From positions 1-46,660 of the forward strand of contig JBBTYZ010000002.1 of assembly GCA_038061595.1 (NCBI GenBank): 46,660 nucleotides of DNA, read 5' to 3'. Each line of letters starts with the position of its first letter. Position 1 is the stretch's first letter. The notes under the pieces are model-generated. The model searched no databases. It was not told the DNA's origin and was given only the letters and a program-made list of their open reading frames with translations. Shown here piece by piece: positions 6,411 through 13,491 of this stretch. A program made the translations under genes and the position numbers. Source of the stretch: JBBTYZ01 sp038061595 (GTDB lineage Bacteria; Patescibacteriota; Minisyncoccia; UBA6257; GWB1-50-10).

Positions 6411-7868
6411 ATGTCTCAAAACGAAGTCATCTTACGCTTTAATAAGGTTTCATTTGAATATGGCCACAACAATCCCATCTTAACGGAGGCTGATTTTTCC
6501 GTGCGCCGTGGCTCCAAAATAACGCTGATGGGCCAGAATGGAGCCGGCAAGAGCACTATATTCCAGCTTGTGATGGGTGATATGAAACCGGAATCAGGAA
6601 GCATAAGCATCAATGAGGATATGACGATAGCGACCGCAAAGCAGGTTATCTCTCCGGAGCAGATGAATCTTACGGTTAGAGAATTTTTTGAATCCGTTTT
6701 TTCTAAAAAAGTTTATGACATAGAGCCGCGGATAGATAAAATACTTAAAGTCGTTCATCTTTCGGCTCCTCAAGACAGGGTTTTAAAAACATTTTCGGGC
6801 GGTCAGAGAGCTCGACTGCTTTTGGCCCAAGCCTTAATACAAGATCCGGATATTCTGTTACTGGACGAGCCGACCAATAATTTAGACAAGGCCGGTATCG
6901 CTCACCTCACGAAGTTTCTTATCGAATATAAGAAAACATGCATAGTTATCTCACACGATTCCGATTTCCTTAATGCTTTCACCCAGGGTGTTTTGTATTT
7001 AGATATATTTGGTCATAAGGTTGAGCAATACGACGGGAACTATTTTGATGTTGTCTCAGAGATTAAAAAACGTTTGGAGCGTGAACGGATGAAAAATTCT
7101 AGGCTTCAACAGGATATTGAACATCGCAAAGAACAAGCAAACTTTTTCGCACAAAAAGGCGGACACATGCGTGATGTTGCCCGGAAGATGAGAGAAAAAA
7201 TAGAAGAGTTGGAAGGAGATGTGGTAGAGGTGCGCCGAGAAGACAAAACCATCCGCAATTTCTTTATCCCCTGTCAGGAAGATATTAGCGGCAAAATTTT
7301 AGAGCTCAAATCCGTGAGCGTTATAAAGAGCCATAAACCGATAGAGAAAAAGGTTGATGTCGTTCTTAAGCGCAAAGAGAGGCTGTTGCTCACTGGTCCG
7401 AACGGGATTGGTAAAACAACATTGTTGGAGAAACTTGCCACAGGGCACGCCAAAGGCGAACACGTTACCGCGGGAATTCGTATTGGTTATTACCGCCAGG
7501 ATTTTTCAACACTGGATTTCAATTCAACGGTTTATAAAGCTCTTTCTGATGCAGCCGTAAACGGTGGTATCGATAGCGAAATCAGATCACAAGCCGCCGG
7601 ATTTTTAATAGATGCCGAAATGTTGAAAACAAAAATTGGTTCTTTGTCTGAAGGACAGAAAGGGTTGGTTGCTTTTGCGGCACTTGTGCTCCAACGCCCT
7701 GGACTTCTGATATTGGACGAGCCCACCAACCATATAAATTTCCGGCACATCCCGATAATCGCCCAAGCTTTGGACAAGTATGAGGGAGCAATGATATTAG
7801 TTAGCCACGTTCCTGACTTTGTTAAACAAATAAAGATTGATCAAACACTTGATCTTGAAGCGCTCTAA
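6411..7868 (+). CDS. ABC-F family ATPase
   Basis: A 485-residue protein with two fused ATPase domains and no membrane segment. First domain: Walker A GQNGAGKST (41-49), signature FSGGQ (128-132), Walker B with DEPTNNLD (152-159). A charged linker (about 215-280) is rich in Arg/Lys/Glu and should be coiled-coil. Second domain: Walker A GPNGIGKTT (329-337), a degenerate signature LSEGQ and DEPTNHINF instead of the usual DEPTNHLD. ABC-F proteins bind the ribosomal E site and rescue or regulate translation; coupling with obg fits a ribosome role. Whether the second site still hydrolyses ATP is open. Confidence 0.92.
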   Translation: MSQNEVILRFNKVSFEYGHNNPILTEADFSVRRGSKITLMGQNGAGKSTIFQLVMGDMKPESGSISINEDMTIATAKQVISPEQMNLTVREFFESVFSKKVYDIEPRIDKILKVVHLSAPQDRVLKTFSGGQRARLLLAQALIQDPDILLLDEPTNNLDKAGIAHLTKFLIEYKKTCIVISHDSDFLNAFTQGVLYLDIFGHKVEQYDGNYFDVVSEIKKRLERERMKNSRLQQDIEHRKEQANFFAQKGGHMRDVARKMREKIEELEGDVVEVRREDKTIRNFFIPCQEDISGKILELKSVSVIKSHKPIEKKVDVVLKRKERLLLTGPNGIGKTTLLEKLATGHAKGEHVTAGIRIGYYRQDFSTLDFNSTVYKALSDAAVNGGIDSEIRSQAAGFLIDAEMLKTKIGSLSEGQKGLVAFAALVLQRPGLLILDEPTNHINFRHIPIIAQALDKYEGAMILVSHVPDFVKQIKIDQTLDLEAL

Positions 7869-7870
7869 AT

Positions 7871-8233
7871 ATGAATTCATTTTTAATTACATTACAACAT
7901 TTTGCTCGTGGGGTTTGGCACGCGGGGAAGGACCCTGAATTTCGCACGCTTTTCCTACTCCTAATTGTGCTACTCGTTTCGGGAACATTGTTTTATCACA
8001 GCGTAGAAAATATGCGATGGATAGATGCGCTGTATTTTAGTGTTACGACCGTTACAACCGTAGGTTATGGCGATTTAGCGGTTCAGACTGATATGGAGAA
8101 AATATTCACAATGTTATATATTATATTTGGCATTGGAATCATGTTCGGATTCATTGAAGTTATTGCAGAACATGCGCAACGAGCTCGTGGTTCCTCGGTC
8201 AATGAGATATTGCGGCGTCGTAACGAGGAATAA
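7871..8233 (+). CDS. Two-TM potassium channel (Ion_trans_2)
   Basis: A 120-residue protein with two membrane helices (about 26-43 and 75-97) around a pore loop holding TTVGYGD (62-68), the K+ selectivity filter. No RCK/TrkA regulatory domain follows; only a short basic tail is present. The family forms tetrameric K+ channels in the cytoplasmic membrane, setting potential or K+ uptake. It ends the obg unit and is followed by a strong terminator. Confidence 0.93.
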   Translation: MNSFLITLQHFARGVWHAGKDPEFRTLFLLLIVLLVSGTLFYHSVENMRWIDALYFSVTTVTTVGYGDLAVQTDMEKIFTMLYIIFGIGIMFGFIEVIAEHAQRARGSSVNEILRRRNEE

Positions 8234-8242
8234 AAACAAAAA

Positions 8243-8265
8243 TCCGCCTTTTGGGCGGTTTTTTT
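8243..8265. terminator. Shared terminator of the obg unit and the 123-aa gene
   Basis: A CCGCC-TTTT-GGGCGG hairpin (8244-8258) is followed by seven T on the plus strand and by a T-rich run on the minus strand. It can stop transcription from both convergent genes. Confidence 0.8.
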
Positions 8266-8267
8266 AT

Positions 8268-8639
8268 TTATGCGTCTATCTGTATGTGGAGTCCCTGATT
8301 GTCTCGCAGTAGTCTTACTTTATTGAAATCAGAATTTAGTAGAGACTCTACTTGCAGAATGACTTGTCTCAGTGTGATTTTTGCGAAAAGAGATGCGAGA
8401 GTAACAGTTGATTCGCCGGGAGTTCTTGTTGTTCTGTAGAACCTTTGCGGCTGTATTTTGGCGATAACGAGTTCGTCCCACTCGTGTTCGTGGTTTGGTT
8501 GAGGGAAGTAGATATCGTCAAACGAAGTAATCTGGAATTCATTTTGCACCAAAGCGATAATGTCGGCCAGGCTGTATTCGCTGTCTTTAACGACGAGATG
8601 GCCTTCCCGGTCTCTCTTCAGCTCTGCGATGTGTGGCAT
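8268..8639 (-). CDS. Hypothetical protein, 123 aa
   Basis: A soluble acidic/basic mixed protein that I do not recognise. The N-terminal half has a short beta-like start (HIAELKRDREGHLVV) and a FPQPNHEHEWDEL segment with clustered His. There is no signal peptide or membrane helix. It has its own promoter on the minus strand (TTGCTC-N17-TAGAAT, 8675-8703) with a following CAGCCAGATTTTTATA tract that resembles the start region of the 45-bp promoter module. It ends at the bidirectional terminator shared with the K+ channel gene. Its start and length are supported by this clean promoter-terminator framing. Confidence 0.6.
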   Translation of the reverse strand: MPHIAELKRDREGHLVVKDSEYSLADIIALVQNEFQITSFDDIYFPQPNHEHEWDELVIAKIQPQRFYRTTRTPGESTVTLASLFAKITLRQVILQVESLLNSDFNKVRLLRDNQGLHIQIDA

Positions 8640-8674
8640 TTTTCTCTCAAGATGATATATAAAAATCTGGCTGT

Positions 8675-8738
8675 ATTCTAATATTGTTTTAAGAAGCGAG
8701 CAATACCCCCTTCCCTATTTTGGAAATATCAATATAAT
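8675..8738. promoter_or_regulatory. Divergent promoter region 123-aa gene / P-loop kinase
   Basis: Reverse: TTGCTC (8698-8703), 17 bases, TAGAAT (8675-8680). Forward: TATAAT at 8733-8738 with a poor -35, leaving a leader of about 45 bases before the kinase ATG at 8789. Confidence 0.5.
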
Positions 8739-8788
8739 TCACTTTAGTTATTCTTAGAGACTTAGTTTGAACGAGGGAAAGCGAATTC

Positions 8789-9457
8789 ATGTCCACTCCC
8801 GATATTGAGGTGGATGCTAATCGACTTCTCAAGAAGGTTCGTAGGGCAAGAGGAGCTCCGGGAAAGAAGAGACCTATTCTTGTGGAGGTTTGCGGAACAA
8901 GCAAATCTGGCAAATCAACCATCCGAGAGATGCTCTATACTTTCTTCCGCAGGGCTGGATTTTCGGTTCATACTCTTCCCGAAGCTGCAGGAACAATCGA
9001 GGTAGGAAGAAAGAATCAGTATTTTTACACTCTCCGTGCGGGTGCGTATAACCTTTCAAACCTTCTTGATAGAGCGGAAGATCCGCGATATGACATTGTG
9101 ATATTTGAACGGTCTATTTTTGACCATCTTTGCTGGTGGACATTAATCCACAAAGAAGGATTGATTGACGACAAGACCCTGCTAAAAATGCAGGCTTTCT
9201 ATTCCCAACCCGGAATTACCGATTTACTTGATGCGGTTGTGTTCTTGACCTGCGATCCAGAAACAGCTTTGAAGCGAGAGCCAACGCTTGTACAGAAGAC
9301 GGGCGCGAGAATGAATCCCAAAACGCAATTGGTTCTCACAGAGGCATTCATGGAAACCGCAAGGGTATTCGGGCCTAGTTTCAAAACCTTCCGTCATTTT
9401 GATAATTCTGGAGACGACCACGTAGAGCGGCATCCGGTGAGGTCGCTCGATTCTTAA
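8789..9457 (+). CDS. P-loop kinase resembling (deoxy)nucleoside/thymidylate kinases
   Basis: A 222-residue protein with Walker A GTSKSGKST (36-44), a hydrophobic strand ending in the FERSIFDH element (106-113), and a later VVFLTCDPETALKRE that matches the LID/P-loop kinase core. The ER-S pattern resembles dNK-type nucleoside kinases, so phosphorylation of a nucleoside or small molecule by ATP is likely; the substrate is not determined. The Shine-Dalgarno GAGGGAAAG sits well before the ATG. The last 11 codons look wrong: another frame continues with ASGEVARFLIETLSR to a stop at 9475-9477, a more natural terminal helix, so the 3' end may be frameshifted near 9427. Confidence 0.75.
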   Translation: MSTPDIEVDANRLLKKVRRARGAPGKKRPILVEVCGTSKSGKSTIREMLYTFFRRAGFSVHTLPEAAGTIEVGRKNQYFYTLRAGAYNLSNLLDRAEDPRYDIVIFERSIFDHLCWWTLIHKEGLIDDKTLLKMQAFYSQPGITDLLDAVVFLTCDPETALKREPTLVQKTGARMNPKTQLVLTEAFMETARVFGPSFKTFRHFDNSGDDHVERHPVRSLDS

Positions 9458-9486
9458 TAGAAACCTTGAGTCGATGAATTAGTTTC

Positions 9487-9512
9487 AACTGCCCCCGTCG
9501 GGCAGTTTTAGT
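9487..9512 (+). terminator. Terminator of the P-loop kinase gene
   Basis: An AACTGCCC/GGGCAGTT hairpin is followed by a short T-rich run. It lies ten bases past the out-of-frame stop at 9477. Confidence 0.6.
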
Positions 9513-9525
9513 TTGCAGTTTTTGG

Positions 9526-9531
9526 TATAAT
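9526..9531 (+). promoter_or_regulatory. Extended -10 box of the 54-aa gene
   Basis: TGG-TATAAT forms an extended -10 (TGnTATAAT), six bases before the ATG at 9538. This predicts a leaderless transcript. Confidence 0.6.
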
Positions 9532-9537
9532 TAATCT

Positions 9538-9702
9538 ATGAAACATTATATTTGCACAGGAGGGTGCGAGGGGGTGTCTCCAGAGAAGGGCGTGTGCCAA
9601 GCGCCTGACTGCCCAAAAAATGGCCAGCCGCTTGAGGAATGCAATTGTGCTGACGGCACGCATGGTAGCTCGGAGGATAATACGGAAAAGGAAGAAGAAT
9701 AA
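9538..9702 (+). CDS. Small Cys-rich probable metal-binding protein, 54 aa
   Basis: Reads from ATG at 9538 to TAA at 9700-9702. Six cysteines occur as C6, C10, C20, C25, C35 and C37 (CTGGC, C-x4-C, CNC), with a conserved-looking KHYICTGGCEG start, QAPDCPKNG and a DGTH near residue 40, then an acidic tail. The pattern suggests one or two zinc sites in a very small cytoplasmic protein. I believe similar small proteins occur in other Patescibacteria, but I cannot name a family. It is framed by an extended -10 box and a strong terminator, so it is a real independent gene. Function is unknown. Confidence 0.75.
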   Translation: MKHYICTGGCEGVSPEKGVCQAPDCPKNGQPLEECNCADGTHGSSEDNTEKEEE

Positions 9703-9711
9703 AAAGTCACA

Positions 9712-9741
9712 AAAACAACCCGAATTACTCGGGTTGTTTTT
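9712..9741 (+). terminator. Terminator of the 54-aa gene
   Basis: An ACAACCCGA/TCGGGTTGT hairpin is followed by five T. It sits ten bases past the stop. Confidence 0.75.
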
Positions 9742-9755
9742 GTTATTAGGGGGTA

Positions 9756-9785
9756 TTGACAAAAATCACTAATATACTGTATAAT
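9756..9785 (+). promoter_or_regulatory. Promoter of the SPFH module
   Basis: TTGACA (9756-9761), 18 bases and TATAAT (9780-9785): a full-consensus promoter about 55 bases before the GTG start of the first gene. Confidence 0.75.
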
Positions 9786-9841
9786 TCCGGACAGCATGCA
9801 GCCATTTTCGGCTGTGTTTGACAACTCACCAGGAGGAACCC

Positions 9842-10090
9842 GTGTTTTTCTTGAGGCTTGTGGAGTACACCGTCATCGCCATCGTCGTTCTCTTTGGAAT
9901 CACGCAGGTGCTCGTTCCTTTCTTCAAGGACCAGCCTCTGTTTCCGATTCTCCGGAAGAGCGACGTAACGGCCGCCAAGGCGCGACTCGCTGAGGCGGAG
10001 GAAGATCTCGAGGTCGCGCATATCGACCGCGAGGCAGACCGCACCACGAAAAGGGTCGACAAAGTTCGTCCGTCGGCTCCGCAGTCGTAG
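9842..10090 (+). CDS. Small membrane-anchored coiled-coil protein upstream of SPFH gene
   Basis: I start at the GTG at 9842 because a perfect AGGAGG (9831-9836) sits five bases before it. This gives 82 residues: one hydrophobic helix (about 8-28), then a charged helix rich in Ala/Glu/Arg/Asp (about 40-72) that should form a coiled coil, and a Pro/Ser tail. I do not recognise a named family. It shares a promoter, high G+C and a terminator with the SPFH-like gene 88 bases downstream, so a partner or membrane-anchor role in that complex is likely but inferred. Confidence 0.65.
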   Translation: MFFLRLVEYTVIAIVVLFGITQVLVPFFKDQPLFPILRKSDVTAAKARLAEAEEDLEVAHIDREADRTTKRVDKVRPSAPQS

Positions 10091-10178
10091 TACGCGGTAA
10101 GGCAGCAAAAAAACAGCAAGGCAACGCAGGTCTGTTCGTCCACGAAGTACGATCACAACTCACAGCAAGCGAGGAAAC

Positions 10179-11381
10179 ATGCAGGACAGTCTCGATGGTT
10201 TCGACTCCCGCAAGGCGTGGAAGCTCGGAATCGCAGGAGTGCTCATGGTCGTCGCCCTTTCCCTCGTCGGGAAGGTGGTGGAAACCAATGACGCGAAGGA
10301 CGTGATGGTCGTGCAGGCGCCGGTCTCCGGCAACTTCTCCTTCTACACGACGGCGGGTTTGAAGGGGCAGTGGTTCGGATCGACGACGAGTTACCCGAAG
10401 CGGGATATCTACCGTTTCAGCCTTCCGGTTCGTTTCAACGACGCCGGCCACGGCACGATGTGGGGCTCGATTCAGTACGAGATTCCCCTCACCGATTCCC
10501 TTCTCCGCTCCCTTCATGTGAAGTTCGGGAGTCGGGAGGCGATTCAGCAGCAGATAGTCCAGACGGTCGTGAACAAGTCGATCTACTTAACCGGCACGCT
10601 CATGTCGTCCAAGGAGTCCTATGCCGAGCGCCGCAACGACCTCATTCGGTACGTGGAGGACCAGGTGCAGAACGGCGTGTATCGGACGAAGACGCGCGAA
10701 CAGCGTATGATCGATCAGATCAGCGGCGCCGAGAAAACGGCGGCGGTCGTCGAGATCGTGAATGGTCCAGACGGTACGCCGCAGAGGCAGGAGATTTCGG
10801 TGCTGAACAGTTTCGGTATCGTGACATCCAACTTCTCGATTGACTCCCTCCCCTACGACAACGAAGTCGAGGGACAGATCAAGCAGCAGCAGAAGCTTGC
10901 CATGGATATTCAGACGTCAATCGCCGAGTCTCGGCAAGCCGAGCAGCGCGCTATCACGGCGAAGAAGAACGGCGAGGCAGACGCTGCGAAGGCCAAGTGG
11001 GATCAGGAAATCATCAAGGCCAAGGAAGTCACGGCGGCGCAGCAACGGCTCGCGGTCGCGACGCTCGACGCGCAGGCAGCCGAGCAGAAGAAGCGCAAGG
11101 ACATCCTGGAAGGTCAGGGTGAAGCCGAGAAGCGCCGGCTCATCTATGCGTCAGACGGTGCGCTCGCCCAGAAACTCGAAGCGTGGGTCAAGGTCAACAC
11201 GACTTACGCGGAGAATTTCTCGAAGTATCAGGGCGCCTGGACGCCGGGTGTCGTGATGGGTGGGAACGGTAGCAACTCCACTCGATCCGGTTCCGGCGCG
11301 ATGGACTTCATGGATCTCCTGACCGTGAAGACGGCTCGCGACCTCTCGCTCGATTTGGGCCAGTCGCGCGCGAAGCCGTAG
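10179..11381 (+). CDS. SPFH/Band 7 (flotillin/prohibitin-like) membrane protein
   Basis: A 400-residue protein with one N-terminal membrane helix (about 15-32), a beta-rich SPFH-like domain (about 38-235) and a long Ala/Gln/Lys/Glu-rich coiled coil (about 240-325, with KQQQKLAMDIQ and EGQGEAEKRRLI). A Gly/Ser-rich stretch and a short hydrophobic tail follow. SPFH proteins assemble ring-like oligomers on membranes, organise microdomains and often control membrane proteases. The gene has strongly higher G+C than its surroundings. An AGCGAGGAAAC ribosome site precedes the ATG. It is transcribed with the small TM/coiled-coil gene. No NfeD-type protease is next to it, so the client is unknown. Confidence 0.85.
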   Translation: MQDSLDGFDSRKAWKLGIAGVLMVVALSLVGKVVETNDAKDVMVVQAPVSGNFSFYTTAGLKGQWFGSTTSYPKRDIYRFSLPVRFNDAGHGTMWGSIQYEIPLTDSLLRSLHVKFGSREAIQQQIVQTVVNKSIYLTGTLMSSKESYAERRNDLIRYVEDQVQNGVYRTKTREQRMIDQISGAEKTAAVVEIVNGPDGTPQRQEISVLNSFGIVTSNFSIDSLPYDNEVEGQIKQQQKLAMDIQTSIAESRQAEQRAITAKKNGEADAAKAKWDQEIIKAKEVTAAQQRLAVATLDAQAAEQKKRKDILEGQGEAEKRRLIYASDGALAQKLEAWVKVNTTYAENFSKYQGAWTPGVVMGGNGSNSTRSGSGAMDFMDLLTVKTARDLSLDLGQSRAKP

Positions 11382-11411
11382 CACAAGCAGTAATCAGTAC
11401 AGGCAGGACAA

Positions 11412-11447
11412 CGCCGGGGAAAAAATCCCCCGGCGTTTTGCTTTTTA
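11412..11447 (+). terminator. Terminator of the SPFH module
   Basis: A perfect CGCCGGGG/CCCCGGCG hairpin is followed by TTTTGCTTTTT. Confidence 0.85.
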
Positions 11448-11477
11448 TAAAACAAAAGACCCGCTCAATGAGCGGGT
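11446..11477 (-). terminator. Terminator for the minus-strand gene cut by the gap
   Basis: The hairpin ACCCGCTC-AAT-GAGCGGGT (11459-11477) is followed on the minus strand by CTTTTGTTTTAT. It probably ends the gene interrupted by the N run. Confidence 0.65.
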
Positions 11478-11480
11478 AAA

Positions 11481-11580
11481 NNNNNNNNNNNNNNNNNNNN
11501 NNNNNNNNNNNNNNNNNNNNNNNNNNNNNNNNNNNNNNNNNNNNNNNNNNNNNNNNNNNNNNNNNNNNNNNNNNNNNNNN
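11481..11580. other. Scaffold gap (100 N)
   Basis: Exactly 100 undetermined bases. The round number suggests a gap of unknown true length. It removes the 3' end of the gene starting at 12350. Confidence 0.98.
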
Positions 11581-12350
11581 AGCGCAAGCGGGCTCAATAC
11601 CGGAATCTGTTTCATTCTCATCGCCGGTTCCAAAAGATCCTGGTATGGGAAGCCGCGGGTTTTGAGATCTGCAATCGCTTCCACAACCATCTGTAGAGCA
11701 AGATCAATTGTTATCTCTTTGCTTGAAGAGTCAAAAACGCGGATACCCCACATTGCTTCAAGTTCATCTATCTTCTCGGAGTGCGCCGTAATTGGTTCGA
11801 AGTTTTTCAAACCGAAGTGACTAATCGCTCCCTCGAGATTGTATTTTCTGATGATGCGCCACTGGAGGAACATCGAGAACAACACCTCTCGCACGCCGCC
11901 AGTGCTGTATTGCCATCCATCAAACACGAAGTGTTGACCAGCTAGTTCGCCGATCACCCGATACCAGAGCGCCATGTATGCGTCGTCAGTCCACTTCCAG
12001 GGCTTTGCATCGAATACTGACGGTGCTATGAAGATACGATCCTGTTTTTTGCCCAAAGAATCAGCGAAAGCGATACCTTCTCTCACGTTTGGCTGGATTA
12101 CGAGTTCAAATAGGGCTTTTGGTCCAAGTTTCAGCGCGAGTTCTTCGCGTGTTCTCACGCCGTTTGCGCCAAGAACATCATAGAAACGTTTGCCTGTTGT
12201 GATCGGCATTCCGACATATGAGATATGACTTCTGCGGTTTCCTCTGAACGAACGATATGCGCCCAAGGTGACACCAACATCTACGAGTTCTTTTTCCGTG
12301 AGACGAGCGTATTCTGCACCAATTCCTTCCAAAAGTTGTTGTCCTTTCAA
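11581..12350 (-). CDS. Hypothetical protein, 3' end lost in scaffold gap
   Basis: The true start is probably the TTG at 12348-12350: AGAAAGGAG lies directly before it, whereas the ATG at 12377 has none. About 257 residues are visible (starting KGQQLLEGIGAEYARL). The middle part, RIFIAPSVFDAKPWKW followed by an HFVFDGWQYSTGG segment, faintly recalls the nucleoside 2-deoxyribosyltransferase/TIR-like fold, where a Glu after the S-x-G stretch would matter (here GVREV). This is a weak guess; I do not recognise the family. The C-terminus lies in the gap, and the 11 residues beyond the N run should not be counted as part of this protein. Confidence 0.6.
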
Positions 12351-12420
12351 GGTATTTCTCCTTTCTTTCAATGCCAAAAAACTTAAATCATTCTAAATAA
12401 ACTACCTAAAAATTGCAAAC

Positions 12421-12445
12421 AAACAAAAACCCGCCTTGCGGCGGA
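12421..12445 (-). terminator. Terminator of rnpB
   Basis: The minus strand reads TCCGCC-GCAA-GGCGGG followed by TTTTTGTTTG. It is located directly behind the RNase P RNA. Confidence 0.8.
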
Positions 12446-12447
12446 TT

Positions 12448-12790
12448 TTGTAGTAAGTCATAAGCCGGATTCTGTCTTTGCGATAATTTATCTGGGATCT
12501 GAATTGCTTCAAACCTCGAGCGGCACTCTCTGATTTTATTCAGAGCTCGGCCTTGCACCCAGGTAAGGATTTAGCCGTTTCATTTCTGTTTTCTTATCTC
12601 TATCACAGAACTAGACCGTTTAGCTTGAGATTAGGTCTTCCTTTAGCTTTCGCTTCAGGACGTTTCTGCTCGCACCTCTATTCTCACGAACGACGGGCGT
12701 TACCCGCTACCTTGCTCTCCGATGAACATCGGAGGAGTGTCCGGACTTTCCTCTATTGTTGTTAAACAACAGCTATCACTTGACTTACTC
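12448..12790 (-). ncRNA. rnpB: RNase P RNA (bacterial type A-like)
   Basis: On the minus strand the 5' part shows GAGGAAAGTCCGGAC (about 12737-12751), the hallmark of conserved region I, followed by the CGGAGAGCAAGGTAGCGGG region and GGGTAACGCCCG. The 3' end shows GAATCCGGCTTATGACTTAC, the universal end of bacterial RNase P RNA. Length of about 340 bases is normal. It is the catalytic part of the enzyme that trims tRNA 5' leaders, needed here because tRNAs are embedded in protein operons. Its promoter is TTGATT-N17-TATAGT (12796-12824), and a terminator follows at once. Confidence 0.97.
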
Positions 12791-12795
12791 CCGTC

Positions 12796-12824
12796 ACTAT
12801 ACCACAGATAATATTAAAAATCAA
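12796..12824 (-). promoter_or_regulatory. Promoter of rnpB
   Basis: On the minus strand TTGATT (12819-12824), 17 bases and TATAGT (12796-12801), predicting a start near 12789. Confidence 0.75.
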
Positions 12825-12827
12825 CAT

Positions 12828-12863
12828 GCCTCAAAATCTATGCGTACGCACTAATTTTGAGGC
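12828..12863. repeat. 36-bp nested palindrome downstream of the pgk-VIT operon
   Basis: Outer arms GCCTCAAAAT/ATTTTGAGGC enclose CTA, a perfect 10-bp palindrome TGCGTACGCA, and CTA. Followed by TTTTT on the minus strand, it may serve as terminator of the pgk-VIT operon, but the perfect central palindrome is unusual for that. Confidence 0.6.
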
Positions 12864-12867
12864 TAGC

Positions 12868-12954
12868 TTAAAGAAGCGTATCAAGCGCTCTATTAACCAA
12901 CCCATCCGTCTCTTTATTTTTTTAACGAGAAATCAATACGAACTCAACATTCAT
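12868..12954 (-). pseudogene. Relic of an RNase H C-terminus
   Basis: The minus strand reads NVEFVLISR, a TAA stop, KNKETDGLVNRALDTLL and a terminal TAA. Aligned without gaps to the last 27 residues of the intact RNase H (13488-13901), about 21 are identical; the internal stop replaces a Glu. The DNA differs at many third positions, so it is a diverged copy rather than a recent duplication. The VIT gene lies between the intact gene and this relic. Confidence 0.8.
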
Positions 12955-12981
12955 AAAAAACAATGCTGTGCAATTTTAGTT

Positions 12982-13491
12982 TTACTGCGAATTATACCCT
13001 ACTAATTTCCCAACCACCACACCGATTACAATGGCGAGTCCTCCAATAATAAGCATTCTTAAGCCATCTTTTAGAGTATTAACTTTAGAAAATCGGCCGC
13101 TTCCAATGCCCAAAAAGAAAAGAGTTACGAGTGAAATCGGGATGGATATAAAAATGGCTTTGTTACCGCCGACAAAAAAGTATGGGAAAAGAGGAATGAA
13201 TCCGGCTACGAGATAGGATATAAGCATTACAAAAGCACTTTTGGCTGACTTTCTAAAGTTTGTCTCGTGTTGGAGAACATATTCTTCGGCTGACCATTCC
13301 GAAAGAAAACTTCCTACACCCATAGAAAATCCCTCAACAAATATTAGTATCACTCCCGTGATAATAACATCGGTCCGACTAACCCCAGCAAATACAATCC
13401 CTGAGAGCAAACCGACTGTAGAAACCAGACTGTCTTCAACCCCGAAGACAAAATTCCTGATAAAAGAGTCGTCTCTCGGCAAGTGTTTCAT
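12982..13491 (-). CDS. VIT1/CCC1-family membrane protein
   Basis: A 169-residue integral membrane protein with about five helices. The N-terminal motif FGVEDSLVSTVGLLSGI (17-33) and SMGVGSFLSEWSAEEY (56-71) are typical of the VIT family, which moves Fe2+ or Mn2+ out of the cytosol. It is shorter than plant or yeast VIT and has only a minimal loop where the metal-binding helices normally sit. Metal and direction are inferred from the family. Its ATG overlaps the RNase H stop (ATGA), so the two are translationally coupled. Confidence 0.85.
   Translation of the reverse strand: MKHLPRDDSFIRNFVFGVEDSLVSTVGLLSGIVFAGVSRTDVIITGVILIFVEGFSMGVGSFLSEWSAEEYVLQHETNFRKSAKSAFVMLISYLVAGFIPLFPYFFVGGNKAIFISIPISLVTLFFLGIGSGRFSKVNTLKDGLRMLIIGGLAIVIGVVVGKLVGYNSQ

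Noticed and set aside
10840..11256. 138-aa Ser/Arg-rich frame within the SPFH gene
   Set aside because: It is a shadow frame of the G+C-rich coiled-coil region with highly biased composition and no start signal.
9756..11447. Prophage origin of the G+C-rich SPFH island
   Set aside because: No integrase, structural phage gene or attachment repeat was seen around it.
11445..11480. Eleven residues joined to the gap-cut gene through the N run
   Set aside because: The N stretch is of unknown length, and the sequence beyond it is a terminator hairpin, so the joined frame is artificial.
12553..12765. 70-aa frame inside rnpB
   Set aside because: It is antisense to a highly conserved structural RNA.
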